DNA from: JAEUIT01 sp034439815
Lineage (GTDB): Bacteria > Planctomycetota > Phycisphaerae > Phycisphaerales > SM1A02
Length of the DNA: 64,000 nucleotides
Assembly (NCBI GenBank): GCA_034439815.1
Contig: JAWXBD010000084.1
Span: 15,318 to 79,317, forward strand
Reading direction: 5' to 3'
In this document: positions 17,450 to 26,870 of the stretch, in pieces
How the letters are laid out: the number at the start of each line of letters is the position of its first letter
How positions within the stretch are numbered: the stretch's first letter is position 1
Position numbers and translations under genes: made by a program
The notes under the pieces: generated by a model
Databases searched by the model: none
What the model saw: only the letters and a program-made list of their open reading frames with translations
Told to the model about the DNA's origin: nothing

Positions 17450-18366
17450 TGCTGGACCTCCGCGACGCCGGTGAACCGGTTGAAGTGAATGCGCTGGCTG
17501 TTGGTCGTGATGAAGCCCTGCGGGCCGAAGAGCTCGGTCTTCATGTTGACATCGTTGGACCAGTCGAGCGTCTTCGACTCCCGCGCCTGGCGGTCGTCGT
17601 AGACGGCGAGGAACGGAACGAGCGTCAGATTGCACTCGTCTTCGACGTGGTCCTGCATCCAATAGCGCTCGAACTGGCCGTTGGCGCACTGGGAATCTTG
17701 TTCCACATCCTGCGGATCGCCGTCCGGCGTGAGGTCATCCAGATTGAAATCAACAAACGATTTCGAGTCACCTGCGCTCGATGCGGGATTGCGCGTGACC
17801 ATCGAGCCGTCCGGCGCAAACATCACGGCGATCATGCGGCTGTACAGATGCGGCTCCTGGCAGCCCTGCATGATCAGCGGCATCTCGCCCTGCGACACCC
17901 AGACACCGTCGTCGTTGTCTTCGAACAGCGGACCCGCAACCTTGATGCCGACAGGAAGACGAACGAGCCGCGTCTTACCTGAGGTCGTGACGATGAATCG
18001 ATCGGCGACGTCGAACTGCCCCGGCGCGCCGGCGAAGAAGATGACCCCCTTCTTCGTCCACTCCGCGATGATCACCTCGGTCTGCTGCGGCTTCTGCTTG
18101 TTGTTGATGTCCCAGATCGGTCGGAACACGACAACAACCAGCTTGTTCTCGCGGATCGCGATCGCCCGCGCCGACTGCAGCGTATTCGTGACCACGTTGA
18201 CCGCGGCGCTGACGCGCGAGCTCTTGCTCATGCGCTGCACGGAGATGATGGTGAGGACGCTGAGGACGCCGAGAATTCCTACCACGACGAGCAGCTCGAT
18301 GAGCGTGAACGCCGCGCGACGGACGCGTGTGGAAGCATGCATTCGATTTGCAGATGAACGCATCAT
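17446..18366 (-). CDS. GspH-like pseudopilin
   Basis: ATG 18366 overlaps the upstream stop (ATGA) with GGAAGG before it and gives 306 residues. The signal is RRAA then FTLIELLVVVGILGVLSV, with Glu +5. The next segment, SSRVSAAVNVVTNTLQSARAIAIRENK, is typical of GspH/FimT minor pseudopilins, where an Arg/Ala-rich helix carries on from the membrane. The remainder is beta-rich and not recognised. GspH proteins usually have about 150-190 residues. Confidence 0.87.
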   Translation of the reverse strand: MMRSSANRMHASTRVRRAAFTLIELLVVVGILGVLSVLTIISVQRMSKSSRVSAAVNVVTNTLQSARAIAIRENKLVVVVFRPIWDINNKQKPQQTEVIIAEWTKKGVIFFAGAPGQFDVADRFIVTTSGKTRLVRLPVGIKVAGPLFEDNDDGVWVSQGEMPLIMQGCQEPHLYSRMIAVMFAPDGSMVTRNPASSAGDSKSFVDFNLDDLTPDGDPQDVEQDSQCANGQFERYWMQDHVEDECNLTLVPFLAVYDDRQARESKTLDWSNDVNMKTELFGPQGFITTNSQRIHFNRFTGVAEVQQ

Positions 18367-19109
18367 TGCCCTTCCTGTCCGTACGAATAGATGTTGTCGC
18401 GCCGCTCGTCGGCCGTCGTCGAAGCGATGTCGACAAACCGGCCGTCGGGCCCCGCCGACACAAACATCACCTGCCGGTTGCGGCAGATGCCGAAGCCCGT
18501 GACAGTCGGATTTCCGTTGATGTTGTCTTCTGACGCGGAGCGCAGCGTTCCGTCGAGATCCGGATCGCCCAGATCGCCCGAACTCCACTCACGACCGGGA
18601 AACACGGCGACAATCGGAGTGCCCCACGCATCCGTGACGTGCTTGAGCGCCGACATGCCGAGGCCCGCGAGCTTGACATTCTTGAAGTTGTCGACGGGGA
18701 GCTTCGCGAGGATCTCGCGGACCTGCTGCTGCTTGGAGATCGTTTCGAGCAGCCAAACGGTGCGCTGATCTGGCAACGAATTGTTGAACGGGGGCGCGAG
18801 CCCCCCTTCACCCGTAAGAGCCGGGTTGAACGGAACATCCCAGTTCCCCGTGTCACCCGCTGATCCTGGAAACGTCACGCGCCGATCAACCTGCCGCTCC
18901 CATTCCTGCATGGCGGTGTCGAGCTGCGTGAGGACACTCTTCGTCACGCGCTCTTCGCTCTTGCCGAGGACAGGCACCATGACGGCGAGCACGAGCGAGA
19001 CGAGGATGATGATGATCGCAACGACGATCATGAGCTCCAGCAGGCTGAAGCCGCGGGACGCTCGATCAAGCCGAGGCAGAGGCAGTAACTGTGCGTTGTG
19101 CTGATTCAC
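18363..19109 (-). CDS. type II secretion/type IV pseudopilin (second GspG-like)
   Basis: GTG 19109 overlaps the upstream stop by four bases and has GAGG seven bases before it; 248 residues. Prepilin signal: ASRG then FSLLELMIVVAIIIILVSLV, with Glu +5. A helix with EERVTKSVLTQLDTAMQEWE follows, as in major pseudopilins. A GspG-like C-terminal layout is suggested by a TDAWGTPIVAVFPG stretch. It is the second of two GspG-like genes in tandem, which is unusual for a gsp operon. Confidence 0.86.
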   Translation of the reverse strand: MNQHNAQLLPLPRLDRASRGFSLLELMIVVAIIIILVSLVLAVMVPVLGKSEERVTKSVLTQLDTAMQEWERQVDRRVTFPGSAGDTGNWDVPFNPALTGEGGLAPPFNNSLPDQRTVWLLETISKQQQVREILAKLPVDNFKNVKLAGLGMSALKHVTDAWGTPIVAVFPGREWSSGDLGDPDLDGTLRSASEDNINGNPTVTGFGICRNRQVMFVSAGPDGRFVDIASTTADERRDNIYSYGQEGQ

Positions 19110-20203
19110 TGTCCGACCTCGACGATGTTGTCGGCATTGAAATCGTCGGCGTCCCGCCGGTGCATCCTGTCCCACGCCTTGTCGGGGCCGCGCGAGAAGA
19201 TCGCGTAGCTCGCGGTCTTCAAACGACCGAGCGTCGAGCCGTCGTTGTTGTCATCTTCGATGCCGACGAGATCCTCGCCCGGCTTGAACTCGAACGGACG
19301 CAACGCAAAGATGTCGCCGAGGTCGCGAGCGCGGTTCGAGCCGCCGGAAGTCAGCAGCGCAGGCTCGCGTCCCTTCAGGTCCGCGAGCGGGTACGCGCGC
19401 CGGTAGTAGGTGATCGGACTGCCCCAGTAGTCAAGGAACACCTTCGGCATCGCATCGAAGTTGGGATCCTCACCGGGACGAGCGACCACGGGGTTGCCGT
19501 TGCTGTCGAAGCTCTTGATCGCGCCGAGACTGTCAGAGTCATTCAACTGCAGGTACGGGCCGAAGACCTTGCCGTGCAGCACGGCACCGTTCACTGTTGC
19601 GGGAGTGAACCCGCCGGTGATTTCGAGCGGATTCCGTGCGTTCAGCGATCCGAGATTCGGCTGCCCCGAACGCGGATTCAAGAGCGATCCCCACACACCG
19701 TCGTCGCCAGGATGGCGGAAGCCCGCGAGCGGTTCGCGCGCGCCAGGAGTGCCGGCCGGTGCCGGGTCAAACGCGCCGTGACCGTCTTGGGAACGATTGC
19801 CGTATCCGATCAAGTACTCGGGGAGCGACGTGAACGAATACCAGTTCTGGAGGTTCTGCTTCGCGGCGGAGGTGGGCTGGCCGTTCGCGCCGATCTGCCA
19901 GGTCGGAGGCCCCTCGAGATCCCTGGTGTTGCCGTTGGGATTCCCCGGGGTCACGATGGGAACTTCGCTCAACCGCCTGCCCAGAACCGGCGGCAGGTAC
20001 CCGACATCCGTCTGAAACGCCGTGAGCGCGTTCGACACCGATGTCATGAAGAACTGCGTCTGCGTGGACTGGGCGCGCTTGCCCGCGAGGGCCAGCGCCG
20101 TGATCAGCGTTCCCAGGAGCGCCAGAATGATCCCGATAACAACAACGAGCTCGACGATCGAGAAGCCTCGGCATCCGCAGGTGGATCGGTCGGGAGAAGT
20201 CAT
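19106..20203 (-). CDS. GspG-like pseudopilin, enlarged
   Basis: ATG 20203 has GGAG eight bases upstream; 365 residues. The leader ends CGCRG, then FSIVELVVVIGIILALLGTL with Glu +5. A helix (TQTQFFMTSVSNALTAFQTD) and then VGYLPPVLG follow, as in GspG-type major pseudopilins, where this segment leads to the DxWGxP loop; FLDYWGSPITYYRRAYPL near residue 255 matches it. It is the first pseudopilin after the GspF-like gene, the place of gspG. It is much longer than a normal GspG (about 140). Confidence 0.87.
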   Translation of the reverse strand: MTSPDRSTCGCRGFSIVELVVVIGIILALLGTLITALALAGKRAQSTQTQFFMTSVSNALTAFQTDVGYLPPVLGRRLSEVPIVTPGNPNGNTRDLEGPPTWQIGANGQPTSAAKQNLQNWYSFTSLPEYLIGYGNRSQDGHGAFDPAPAGTPGAREPLAGFRHPGDDGVWGSLLNPRSGQPNLGSLNARNPLEITGGFTPATVNGAVLHGKVFGPYLQLNDSDSLGAIKSFDSNGNPVVARPGEDPNFDAMPKVFLDYWGSPITYYRRAYPLADLKGREPALLTSGGSNRARDLGDIFALRPFEFKPGEDLVGIEDDNNDGSTLGRLKTASYAIFSRGPDKAWDRMHRRDADDFNADNIVEVGQ

Positions 20204-20224
20204 GCGATGCACTCCGATGGAAGG

Positions 20225-21526
20225 TCAGACCTTCGCGGACGAAACACTTTCGATCATGGCAACGAGCGGAAGGAAGAGCGCGAGCACGATGCCGCCGACG
20301 ATGGTGCCGAGCACGACGACCATCATGGGTTCGAGCAGGGAGAGCAGCGCGGCGACTGCGACGTCGACTTCTTCGTCGTAGTTGTCGGCGATCTTCATGA
20401 GCATGACGTCTAGGTCGCCCGTCTCCTCACCGACGTCGATCATGTTCACGACGATGGCGTCGCACACCTTCGACTCGCGGAGCGGATTCGCGAACGTGTC
20501 GCCTTCGCGGATCGAGTCGTGCACTTTGCCGAGCGCCCGTTCGAACACGAAGTTGCCCGACGTGTCCTTGGTGATGTTGATCGCTTCGAGAATCGGCACA
20601 CCGGCGCTGATCAGCGTTCCGAGCGTGCGCGTGAAGCGGGCGATCGAAGTCTTCTTGATCAGCGGGCCGATGATCGGCAGCTTGACGCGGATGATGTCGG
20701 TCCACGCCCGCCCTGCGGCTGTTTTTCGTATCAGCTTGAAGAAGAAGAAAATGATGAATGGCGCCGCCAGGATCCAGATCGCTCCGGGGACAGCCTGATC
20801 TTTGGACGACTGCCCCGCGACCCACTTGCTGGTGGTGACGAGGAAGATCGTGATCTTCGGCAGCTGCACGTCGAAGTCGTCGAAGATCTCCTGGAACTTC
20901 GGGATGACGAAGTACATGATGCCGGTCACGATCAGGATGGCGATCGTGATGACGACGATTGGATAGATGAGCGCGCCCTTGATGCGGCGGCGGAGGCGCT
21001 GGCCTTTTTCCATGAAGTCGGCGAGCCGCTGCAGAATGACGTCGAGCACACCGCCGATCTCGCCGGCGTTCACCATCTTGCAATAGAGACGGTCGAACGC
21101 TTTGGGATGCTTCGCCAACGCGTCTGAGAGCGTCGCACCGCTTTCGACGTCTTCACAGACACCGCCGAGAATCGTCTTCATGAGGCCGGGCCGCTGCTGC
21201 TGCTCGAGAATCTGCAGCGAGCGAAGGAGCGGCAGACCGGCGTCCTGCAGCGTCGACAGCTGACGCGTGAACATCGTCATCTTCTTGAGGCTGACACCGC
21301 CGAAGGCGATGTTCAGACTCCCCTTCTTCTTCTTCTTCAGCGCCTCGCGCGGCGCCGCTCCCTTGGCGTCACCGCCGCCGCCCTTGACCTTTTGCTCACG
21401 GACAGACGTCGGGAAGAACCCCTGCGTGCGAATGCGCTTGATTGCGTCTTCGCTGGTGTCGGCCTCAATGGTCCCCTTCTGCGACTTTCCAGAAGAGTTC
21501 ATTGCTTCGTAGGCATAGGTCGGCAT
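20225..21526 (-). CDS. type II secretion / type IV pilus inner-membrane platform protein (GspF/PilC)
   Basis: ATG 21526 gives the expected N-terminus MPTYAYEAMNSSGKSQKG and 433 residues, normal for the family. Two T2SSF domains are visible (about 95-220 and 300-425). The family signatures include MFTRQLSTLQDAGLPLLRSL, the matching FTRTLGTLISAGVPILEAI, and VVVLGTIVGGIVLALFLPLV near the C-terminus. A KKKKKG stretch precedes the first domain. It forms the inner-membrane rotor on which the ATPases act to add or remove pilin subunits. It lies 67 bases downstream of the GspE-like gene and 21 bases before the first pseudopilin. Confidence 0.95.
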   Translation of the reverse strand: MPTYAYEAMNSSGKSQKGTIEADTSEDAIKRIRTQGFFPTSVREQKVKGGGGDAKGAAPREALKKKKKGSLNIAFGGVSLKKMTMFTRQLSTLQDAGLPLLRSLQILEQQQRPGLMKTILGGVCEDVESGATLSDALAKHPKAFDRLYCKMVNAGEIGGVLDVILQRLADFMEKGQRLRRRIKGALIYPIVVITIAILIVTGIMYFVIPKFQEIFDDFDVQLPKITIFLVTTSKWVAGQSSKDQAVPGAIWILAAPFIIFFFFKLIRKTAAGRAWTDIIRVKLPIIGPLIKKTSIARFTRTLGTLISAGVPILEAINITKDTSGNFVFERALGKVHDSIREGDTFANPLRESKVCDAIVVNMIDVGEETGDLDVMLMKIADNYDEEVDVAVAALLSLLEPMMVVVLGTIVGGIVLALFLPLVAMIESVSSAKV

Positions 21527-21593
21527 GACGTGAGCTCGCGGAGGGAAGAGGAATGAATCGGAACGGAGGAAGAAAAGCGTGAAGAGACAGTCG

Positions 21594-23366
21594 TCAGTCT
21601 TCGACGATTGTTTCGCGAACGATTTCATCGATGGTCGTCTGACCTTCGAACACCGAGAGCAGGCCGCTTTCGCGGAGTGTCCGCATGCCGCGCTTGCGGG
21701 CCTCGCTTCGGAGGACGGTGGTTGATGCCTGCTGGATCACCAGCTCGCGCACGTCGTCGTCGAGCTGCATGATTTCAAAGATGGCGAGACGGCCGCGATA
21801 GCCTGACCGGTTGCACTTGTCGCAGCCACGGCCGCGGAAGAACGTGCGGTTCTGCACGTCGGCGGGTCGCAGCGACAGTTCCATGAGCTGCTCCTCGGTC
21901 GGCACGTACTGCTCCTTGCAGTGCACGCAGATCCGGCGCACGAGCCGCTGCGCGACGATCGCCTCCACCGTTGCTGTGAGCAGAAATGATTCGACGCCGA
22001 GATCGACAAGACGCAGAATCGAGGACGGCGCGTCGTTGGTGTGCAGCGTCGTGAACACCAGGTGGCCGGTGAGCGACGCCTGAATCGCAATCTGAGCGGT
22101 TTCGAGATCGCGGATTTCACCGACCAGAATGATGTCCGGATCCTGACGCAAGAACGACCGCAGCAGGCGGCCGAACGTCAGTTCCTGATCGGTGTTCACC
22201 TGGCACTGGATGAGGCCGTCAATGTCGTACTCGACCGGATCTTCCGCCGTGAGGATTTTGACGTCGGGCTCGTTCAGTTCGTTCAGCGCCGCGTAGAGCG
22301 TCGTGGTCTTGCCGGAGCCGGTCGGTCCGGTGACGACGATGATGCCGTTGGGCTTGTTGATGATCGTCCGCATCGTGCCGAGGTCGTCGTCGCGGAGACC
22401 GATGCGGTCCAGCGAGAGCTGCACGTTGGACCGGTCAAGAACACGGAGCACCACCGACTCGCCGAACATCGTCGGCAGCACCGCGACGCGAAGATCGATC
22501 GGCGTGCCGCCAATGTGCAGTTCGATGCGGCCGTCCTGCGGAAGCCGCCGTTCGGCGATGTTCAGTTTCGCCATGACCTTGACGCGGCTGACAATCGGAA
22601 GAGCCAGCTGCTTCGGCGGCGGGATCATCTCGTAGAGCACGCCGTCGATGCGGTAGCGCATCTTGAACTCGGACTCGAACGGCTCAAAGTGAATGTCTGA
22701 CGCCTTGTCGCGGATCGCCTGCATGAGCACGGCGTTCAGCAGCTGCACGACCTTGTTGTCGCTCGCCGCGCTCTCCAGGCTGCTGAGGTCGATGGAGTCG
22801 CCGCGGTTGGCGACGGCGTTGATCGCATCGCTCTGCGCCGCCTCGGCGTAGATCGCCTGCATCGACGTGGTCTTGTTCGCAAACTTTGCGCGGAGGAGTT
22901 CGTCCACCTCAGAGGCCGGCGAGACAACGGCCGTGACCTTGAACCCCATGAGCATCCGGAGGTCATCCACCGCCTTGAAGTTGGCGGGGTCCTTGAGCGC
23001 GATCGTGAGTCGGCGGGTCTGCGGATCGAATTCGATCGGCACCACGCCGTAGGTATTGGCTGTCTCGGCAGGCATCGCGTTAAGCGCCGCTTCCGAAATC
23101 GCCATGTCCTTGATGTGGACCCATCGCATGCCCTGCTGGCCGGCGAGCGCCTCGAGCACGTCCTCGGGCTGAATGTGACCGAGCCCCACGAGGAGCTGTC
23201 CGATCGGTTCTCCCTTGCGCGGTCCTTGCTGCAGCGCCAGTGCCTCATGCACCTGCTCCCGTGTCACCTTGCCGAGCTTGGTCAGCACGCGACCGAAGCG
23301 CCGGCCTTTCAGCTCGTCAGGGTTGATGCCCTCGGGTTTGGCGCCGTCAGAGTTCATTCGAGTCAT
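21594..23366 (-). CDS. GspE/PilB-type assembly ATPase
   Basis: I start at ATG 23366 (ATG 23357 is also possible); 590 residues. Two MshEN-like segments open the protein: RFGRVLTKLGKVTREQVHEA and PIGQLLVGLGHIQPEDVLEA. In MshE and PilB relatives such motifs bind c-di-GMP. The ATPase domain has Walker A GPTGSGKTTT (about 346-355), an Asp box with TAEDPVEY, Walker B ILVGEIRD (about 411), and two zinc-type Cys pairs (CVHC, CDKC). It powers pseudopilus or pilus extension in the cytoplasm. Unlike the related gene upstream, its catalytic Glu codon is intact. Confidence 0.95.
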   Translation of the reverse strand: MTRMNSDGAKPEGINPDELKGRRFGRVLTKLGKVTREQVHEALALQQGPRKGEPIGQLLVGLGHIQPEDVLEALAGQQGMRWVHIKDMAISEAALNAMPAETANTYGVVPIEFDPQTRRLTIALKDPANFKAVDDLRMLMGFKVTAVVSPASEVDELLRAKFANKTTSMQAIYAEAAQSDAINAVANRGDSIDLSSLESAASDNKVVQLLNAVLMQAIRDKASDIHFEPFESEFKMRYRIDGVLYEMIPPPKQLALPIVSRVKVMAKLNIAERRLPQDGRIELHIGGTPIDLRVAVLPTMFGESVVLRVLDRSNVQLSLDRIGLRDDDLGTMRTIINKPNGIIVVTGPTGSGKTTTLYAALNELNEPDVKILTAEDPVEYDIDGLIQCQVNTDQELTFGRLLRSFLRQDPDIILVGEIRDLETAQIAIQASLTGHLVFTTLHTNDAPSSILRLVDLGVESFLLTATVEAIVAQRLVRRICVHCKEQYVPTEEQLMELSLRPADVQNRTFFRGRGCDKCNRSGYRGRLAIFEIMQLDDDVRELVIQQASTTVLRSEARKRGMRTLRESGLLSVFEGQTTIDEIVRETIVED

Positions 23367-23663
23367 GCGGTGATGCCCGGAAGTAGAAGGAGTAGCTGCA
23401 GGAGTGAGCGAAGGTAAGGGGTCGGAGCCGACCGACGGTGATGACTCGGAAGCACGGACGTCGCCGCCGGCCGGCCCGACACCCCCACACAATGGCATCA
23501 TCCGCCCGATGCGGTCATTCGCGCGCATCGGACTTCGAAGTTTTCGTAAGGACATCTGGATTAGTCCGCAAGCTTGACGGTCAAGAGAACGCGGCCGGAC
23601 CCTTGGAGGGGCTGGAGACAGTCGCCTCTGGCTGCCACACCCGAGCGGCCGATCCAACCGCGC
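23367..23663. other. intergenic region, 297 bp, inside the secretion cluster
   Basis: This gap between the PilT stop and the GspE-like start is unusual in an otherwise tight cluster. I see no gene and no clear terminator or promoter. A short palindrome (cttgac-g-gtcaag) lies near 23574-23586. The GspE-like frame stays open through most of it, so a longer N-terminus cannot be excluded. Confidence 0.4.
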
Positions 23664-24785
23664 TCAGGCCGCCGGCTCGTCGGACTTTTCGTCGAGTTCG
23701 GGGCGACCGACTTGGCCGCCGGAGCGGTGCACCTTCTCGGTGAGGTCGCCCGGATCCTTGCTCTTGTCGATCATCTCTTCCGCCGAAATGATCCCCTTGC
23801 TGTACAGCGACCAGAGGTGGTCGTCGAGCAGCTGCATGCCGAACTTGCGCCCCGTCTGGATCGCCGAGTCGATGCGGAACGTCTTGTTCTCGCGGATGAG
23901 GTTCGAGATCGCGGGCGTGATAACCAGAAACTCGTACGCCGCGACCCGCCCCGGCTTGTCGACGCGGGCGAGCAGCTGCTGGCTCAGGACCGCGATCATC
24001 GAGGTCGACAGCTGGACGCGGACCTGGGCCTGCTGGTTTGTGGGGAAGGCGTCGATGATGCGGGTGATCGTGCCGGCGGCCCCGGTGGTGTGGAGGGTTG
24101 CGAACACCAAGTGGCCCGTTTCGGCGGCACGGATGGCGGCCTCGATGGTTTCGAGGTCGCGCATTTCGCCGACCAGAATCACGTCGGGGTCGGAACGCAG
24201 CACGCGTCGCAACGCTTCGGTGAAACTCGGAACGTCTGCACCGACCTCACGCTGATTGACGACCGACTTCTTGTGATAGTGGTAGTACTCGATCGGATCC
24301 TCGACCGTCACGATGTGCCGTTCGAGGTTCTCGTTGATGTAGTCCACCATGGTCGCGAGCGAGGTCGACTTTCCCGATCCCGTTGGTCCGGTGACCACGA
24401 AGAGACCGCGGGGGCGCCGGAGCAGATCCTTGACGATCGGCGGCAAGCCGATCTGCTCAAAGCTCAGCAGCTTGTTCGGAATGAGTCGCAGAACCATCGA
24501 GATGGCGCTGCGCTGGCGGAACACTGACACACGAAAGCGGGCCGCGTCGCCGTACGCAAAGCCGAAGTCTGTGCCGCCGGCTTCAGCGATCTCCTGCTGA
24601 TTCTTTTCCGGCGTGATCGACTTCATCAGGGTGACGAGGTCGTCCTTCTCCATCGTCTTCGTCTGCAGGCTGCGCAGGCGCCCGTGCAGACGGACGGTCG
24701 GCGGCCGCCCTTCGCTCAAGTGCAAGTCGCTCGCGCCCTGACGGACGACGGTTTCAAGGAGACGGTCGATCTGGATGGTTGACAT
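23664..24785 (-). CDS. pilT: PilT-family twitching motility / retraction ATPase
   Basis: 373 residues, starting MSTIQIDRLLETVV. It has the PilT layout: an N-terminal PAS-like part (SDLHLSEGRPPTVRLHGRL), Walker A GPTGSGKST (about 132-140), TVEDPIEYYH, Walker B ILVGEMRD (about 199) and the PilT signature AIRAAETGHLVFATLHT. PilT ATPases disassemble pili and drive retraction. Its presence argues that the cluster makes a retractable pilus-like fibre and not only a type II secretion pseudopilus. The C-terminal 30 residues are charged and longer than usual. Confidence 0.95.
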   Translation of the reverse strand: MSTIQIDRLLETVVRQGASDLHLSEGRPPTVRLHGRLRSLQTKTMEKDDLVTLMKSITPEKNQQEIAEAGGTDFGFAYGDAARFRVSVFRQRSAISMVLRLIPNKLLSFEQIGLPPIVKDLLRRPRGLFVVTGPTGSGKSTSLATMVDYINENLERHIVTVEDPIEYYHYHKKSVVNQREVGADVPSFTEALRRVLRSDPDVILVGEMRDLETIEAAIRAAETGHLVFATLHTTGAAGTITRIIDAFPTNQQAQVRVQLSTSMIAVLSQQLLARVDKPGRVAAYEFLVITPAISNLIRENKTFRIDSAIQTGRKFGMQLLDDHLWSLYSKGIISAEEMIDKSKDPGDLTEKVHRSGGQVGRPELDEKSDEPAA

Positions 24786-24899
24786 GGCCGGTTCCGAAAG
24801 ATTGCGCTATACCGCGATGGCTGGCGGCGTGATTACTGGCGGCGAGAGACGCGGATGAAGTCTGGTGACGTGCGAACCCGCTCCGCGGAAGCGCGTGGT

Positions 24900-26651
24900 T
24901 CAGGTCGTGATCTCGTTGGGATTGAAGCCTTCGATCTGAGCAAACTTGGCGACTTCGTCGGGGGTCGTGACACCCTTGAGGATTTTGATCTTGCCGTCGC
25001 CGAGCAGGCTGCGCATGCCGTTGCGGAGCGCCGCCTGCCGGATACGCCCCACGGAGGCCCGATTGAACGCGAGTTCGCGGATCTCCGAGTTCATCACCAT
25101 CATCTCGAAGATCGCCTTGCGGCCTCGATATCCGGCGCCGCCGCACGCATCGCAGCCGACCGGCTTGCAAATGTTGCCGGCGAGGGCTTCGTCGTCCGTG
25201 ATGTTCACGAGCCGGAGCACGCGCCGGTCGGGGCTGGGGTCGCGGACCTTGCACTTGTCGCAGAGGATCCGGATGAGCCGCTGCGCCATGATCGCCTGAA
25301 TGGCGCTCGCGACGAGGAACGGCTTGACGCCCATGTCGACGAGACGGGTGATCGCGGACGGCGCGTCGTTGGTATGCAATGTCGAAAACACCAGGTGGCC
25401 GGTGAGTGATGCCTGAATGGCGATGTCCGCGACTTCACGATCACGAATTTAGCCGATGAGCACGATGTTGGGCGCCTGACGCAGCATCGACCGGAGGATC
25501 GCACCGAACGTCAGGCCGATCGCCTCGCGCACCTGGACCTGATTGATGCCGTTGAAGTTGTATTCGACGGGATCTTCCGCGGTGATGATCTTCTTGTCGG
25601 GACGGTTCAGGATGTCGAGCGCCGAGTACAGCGTTGTGGTCTTGCCCGAACCGGTCGGACCGGTGACGAGAAAGATGCCGTTAGGCCGACGGATGATGCG
25701 GTTGAAGCCGTCCAGCTGATCAGCCTCGAAGCCGAGATTGACGAGACCGATGCGGACTGAATCCGGTCGAAGGATACGCAGCACGATGCTTTCGCCGTGA
25801 TACGCGGGGCACGCCGACACACGGAAGTCGATCGCGGTGCCGTCCACCATCAATTTGATGCGGCCGTCCTGCGGAATACGCCGTTCCGAAATGTTGACGC
25901 CTGCCATGAGCTTGAGGCGGGCGAGCACCGGTGCCTGCATCTTCTTCGGGAGCGTGTCCCGGACGTGACACACGCCGTCGATGCGATAGCGCACCACAAC
26001 GCCGTCCTTCTTTGGCTCAATGTGAATGTCGCTCGCCCTGCCGCGCACCGCTTCGATGATGATGCGCTGGCACAGACGGATGATCGGCGCCTCTTCGGCG
26101 TCCTGGTCGATCGAGCTGTCGACGGATCGATCGACTGACTTGTCCATCGACCGGTCAACAGACTTGTCGATCGAATCGGTCACCAGCGACGACGTCGAGA
26201 GCTGCGACTTCGCGGCGCCGCCCGCGCCATCCACAAACTTCTTGATCTGGGTCCGGCTCGCCAGCACCGTGTCAACTTCACAGTTGAGCCGGAACCGCAG
26301 CAGGTCCAGCAGCTCGAGATCCATCGGATCATGGACGACCAGTTTGAGGCGTCCCGCGGTCTTCGAGACGGGGAGCACGTAGTGCTTCTTGACGATCTCG
26401 TCCGGAACGAGCTTCATGTCGATGCGGCTGGAAAACTCCGGCCGTTCGAGATTGAAGTACTCCATGCCGTACTGCTCGGCGAGCGCCTTCGTAAGGTCCT
26501 CTTCCTTCACCAGCCCACTGTCCATGAGCAGCTCGCCCAGCCGCTTGCCCGAACCTTTGCTCTGGCTGAGAGTGCTCTCGAGCTGTGCCGGCGTGATGAC
26601 TCCCGCCTCAATCAGCAACTCGCCAAGTTTCTTGCGGATCTTTCGAGCCAA
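24900..26651 (-). pseudogene. GspE/PilB-type ATPase interrupted by in-frame TAA at the Walker B Glu
   Basis: The frame reads through 583 residues with a single stop at 25449-25451. The start is TTG 26651, five bases after GGAGG. The N-terminus has two MshEN-like segments (KLGELLIEAGVITPAQL, RLGELLMDSGLVKEEDL), then a Ser/Asp repeat linker, then the ATPase: GPTGSGKTTT near 327, TAEDPVEY, and NIVLIG-stop-IRDREVADIA. In this family the stop position is the conserved Glu of the GEIRD box, so GAA became TAA by one change. After the stop the frame continues perfectly through TGHLVFSTLHTND and two Cys pairs (CDKC, CDAC) to 24900. It may be a recent pseudogene, a sequencing error or a read-through case. 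Confidence 0.85.
26104..26180 (-). repeat. Ser/Asp tandem repeat in the linker of the interrupted ATPase
   Basis: The segment encodes about six S-x-D-x tetrads (SIDKSVDRSMDKSVDRSVDS...) from imperfect 12-base DNA repeats rich in TCGATCGA. It separates the MshEN-like part from the ATPase domain and is likely a flexible, phase-variable-like linker. Confidence 0.65.
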
Positions 26652-26870
26652 CGACGCCTCCGAAACGCTGAATTCTGAACCACCCCGAAGCGGTGCGAAC
26701 CACCTCAGGGTGTTCGTGTCGGCCGACGCGGCGGCCGAGCCTTGTAGTATCGTCGGCCTCGCGGTCAGCCGCAATCCGGCCTGAACCGCCCTCTTCGCAC
26801 TGACCCTTCGTATTCCGCGCTCGAACGGTTGCAGCCGGACCGACCCCCGATCCACTGCGGGCGCACGCCC

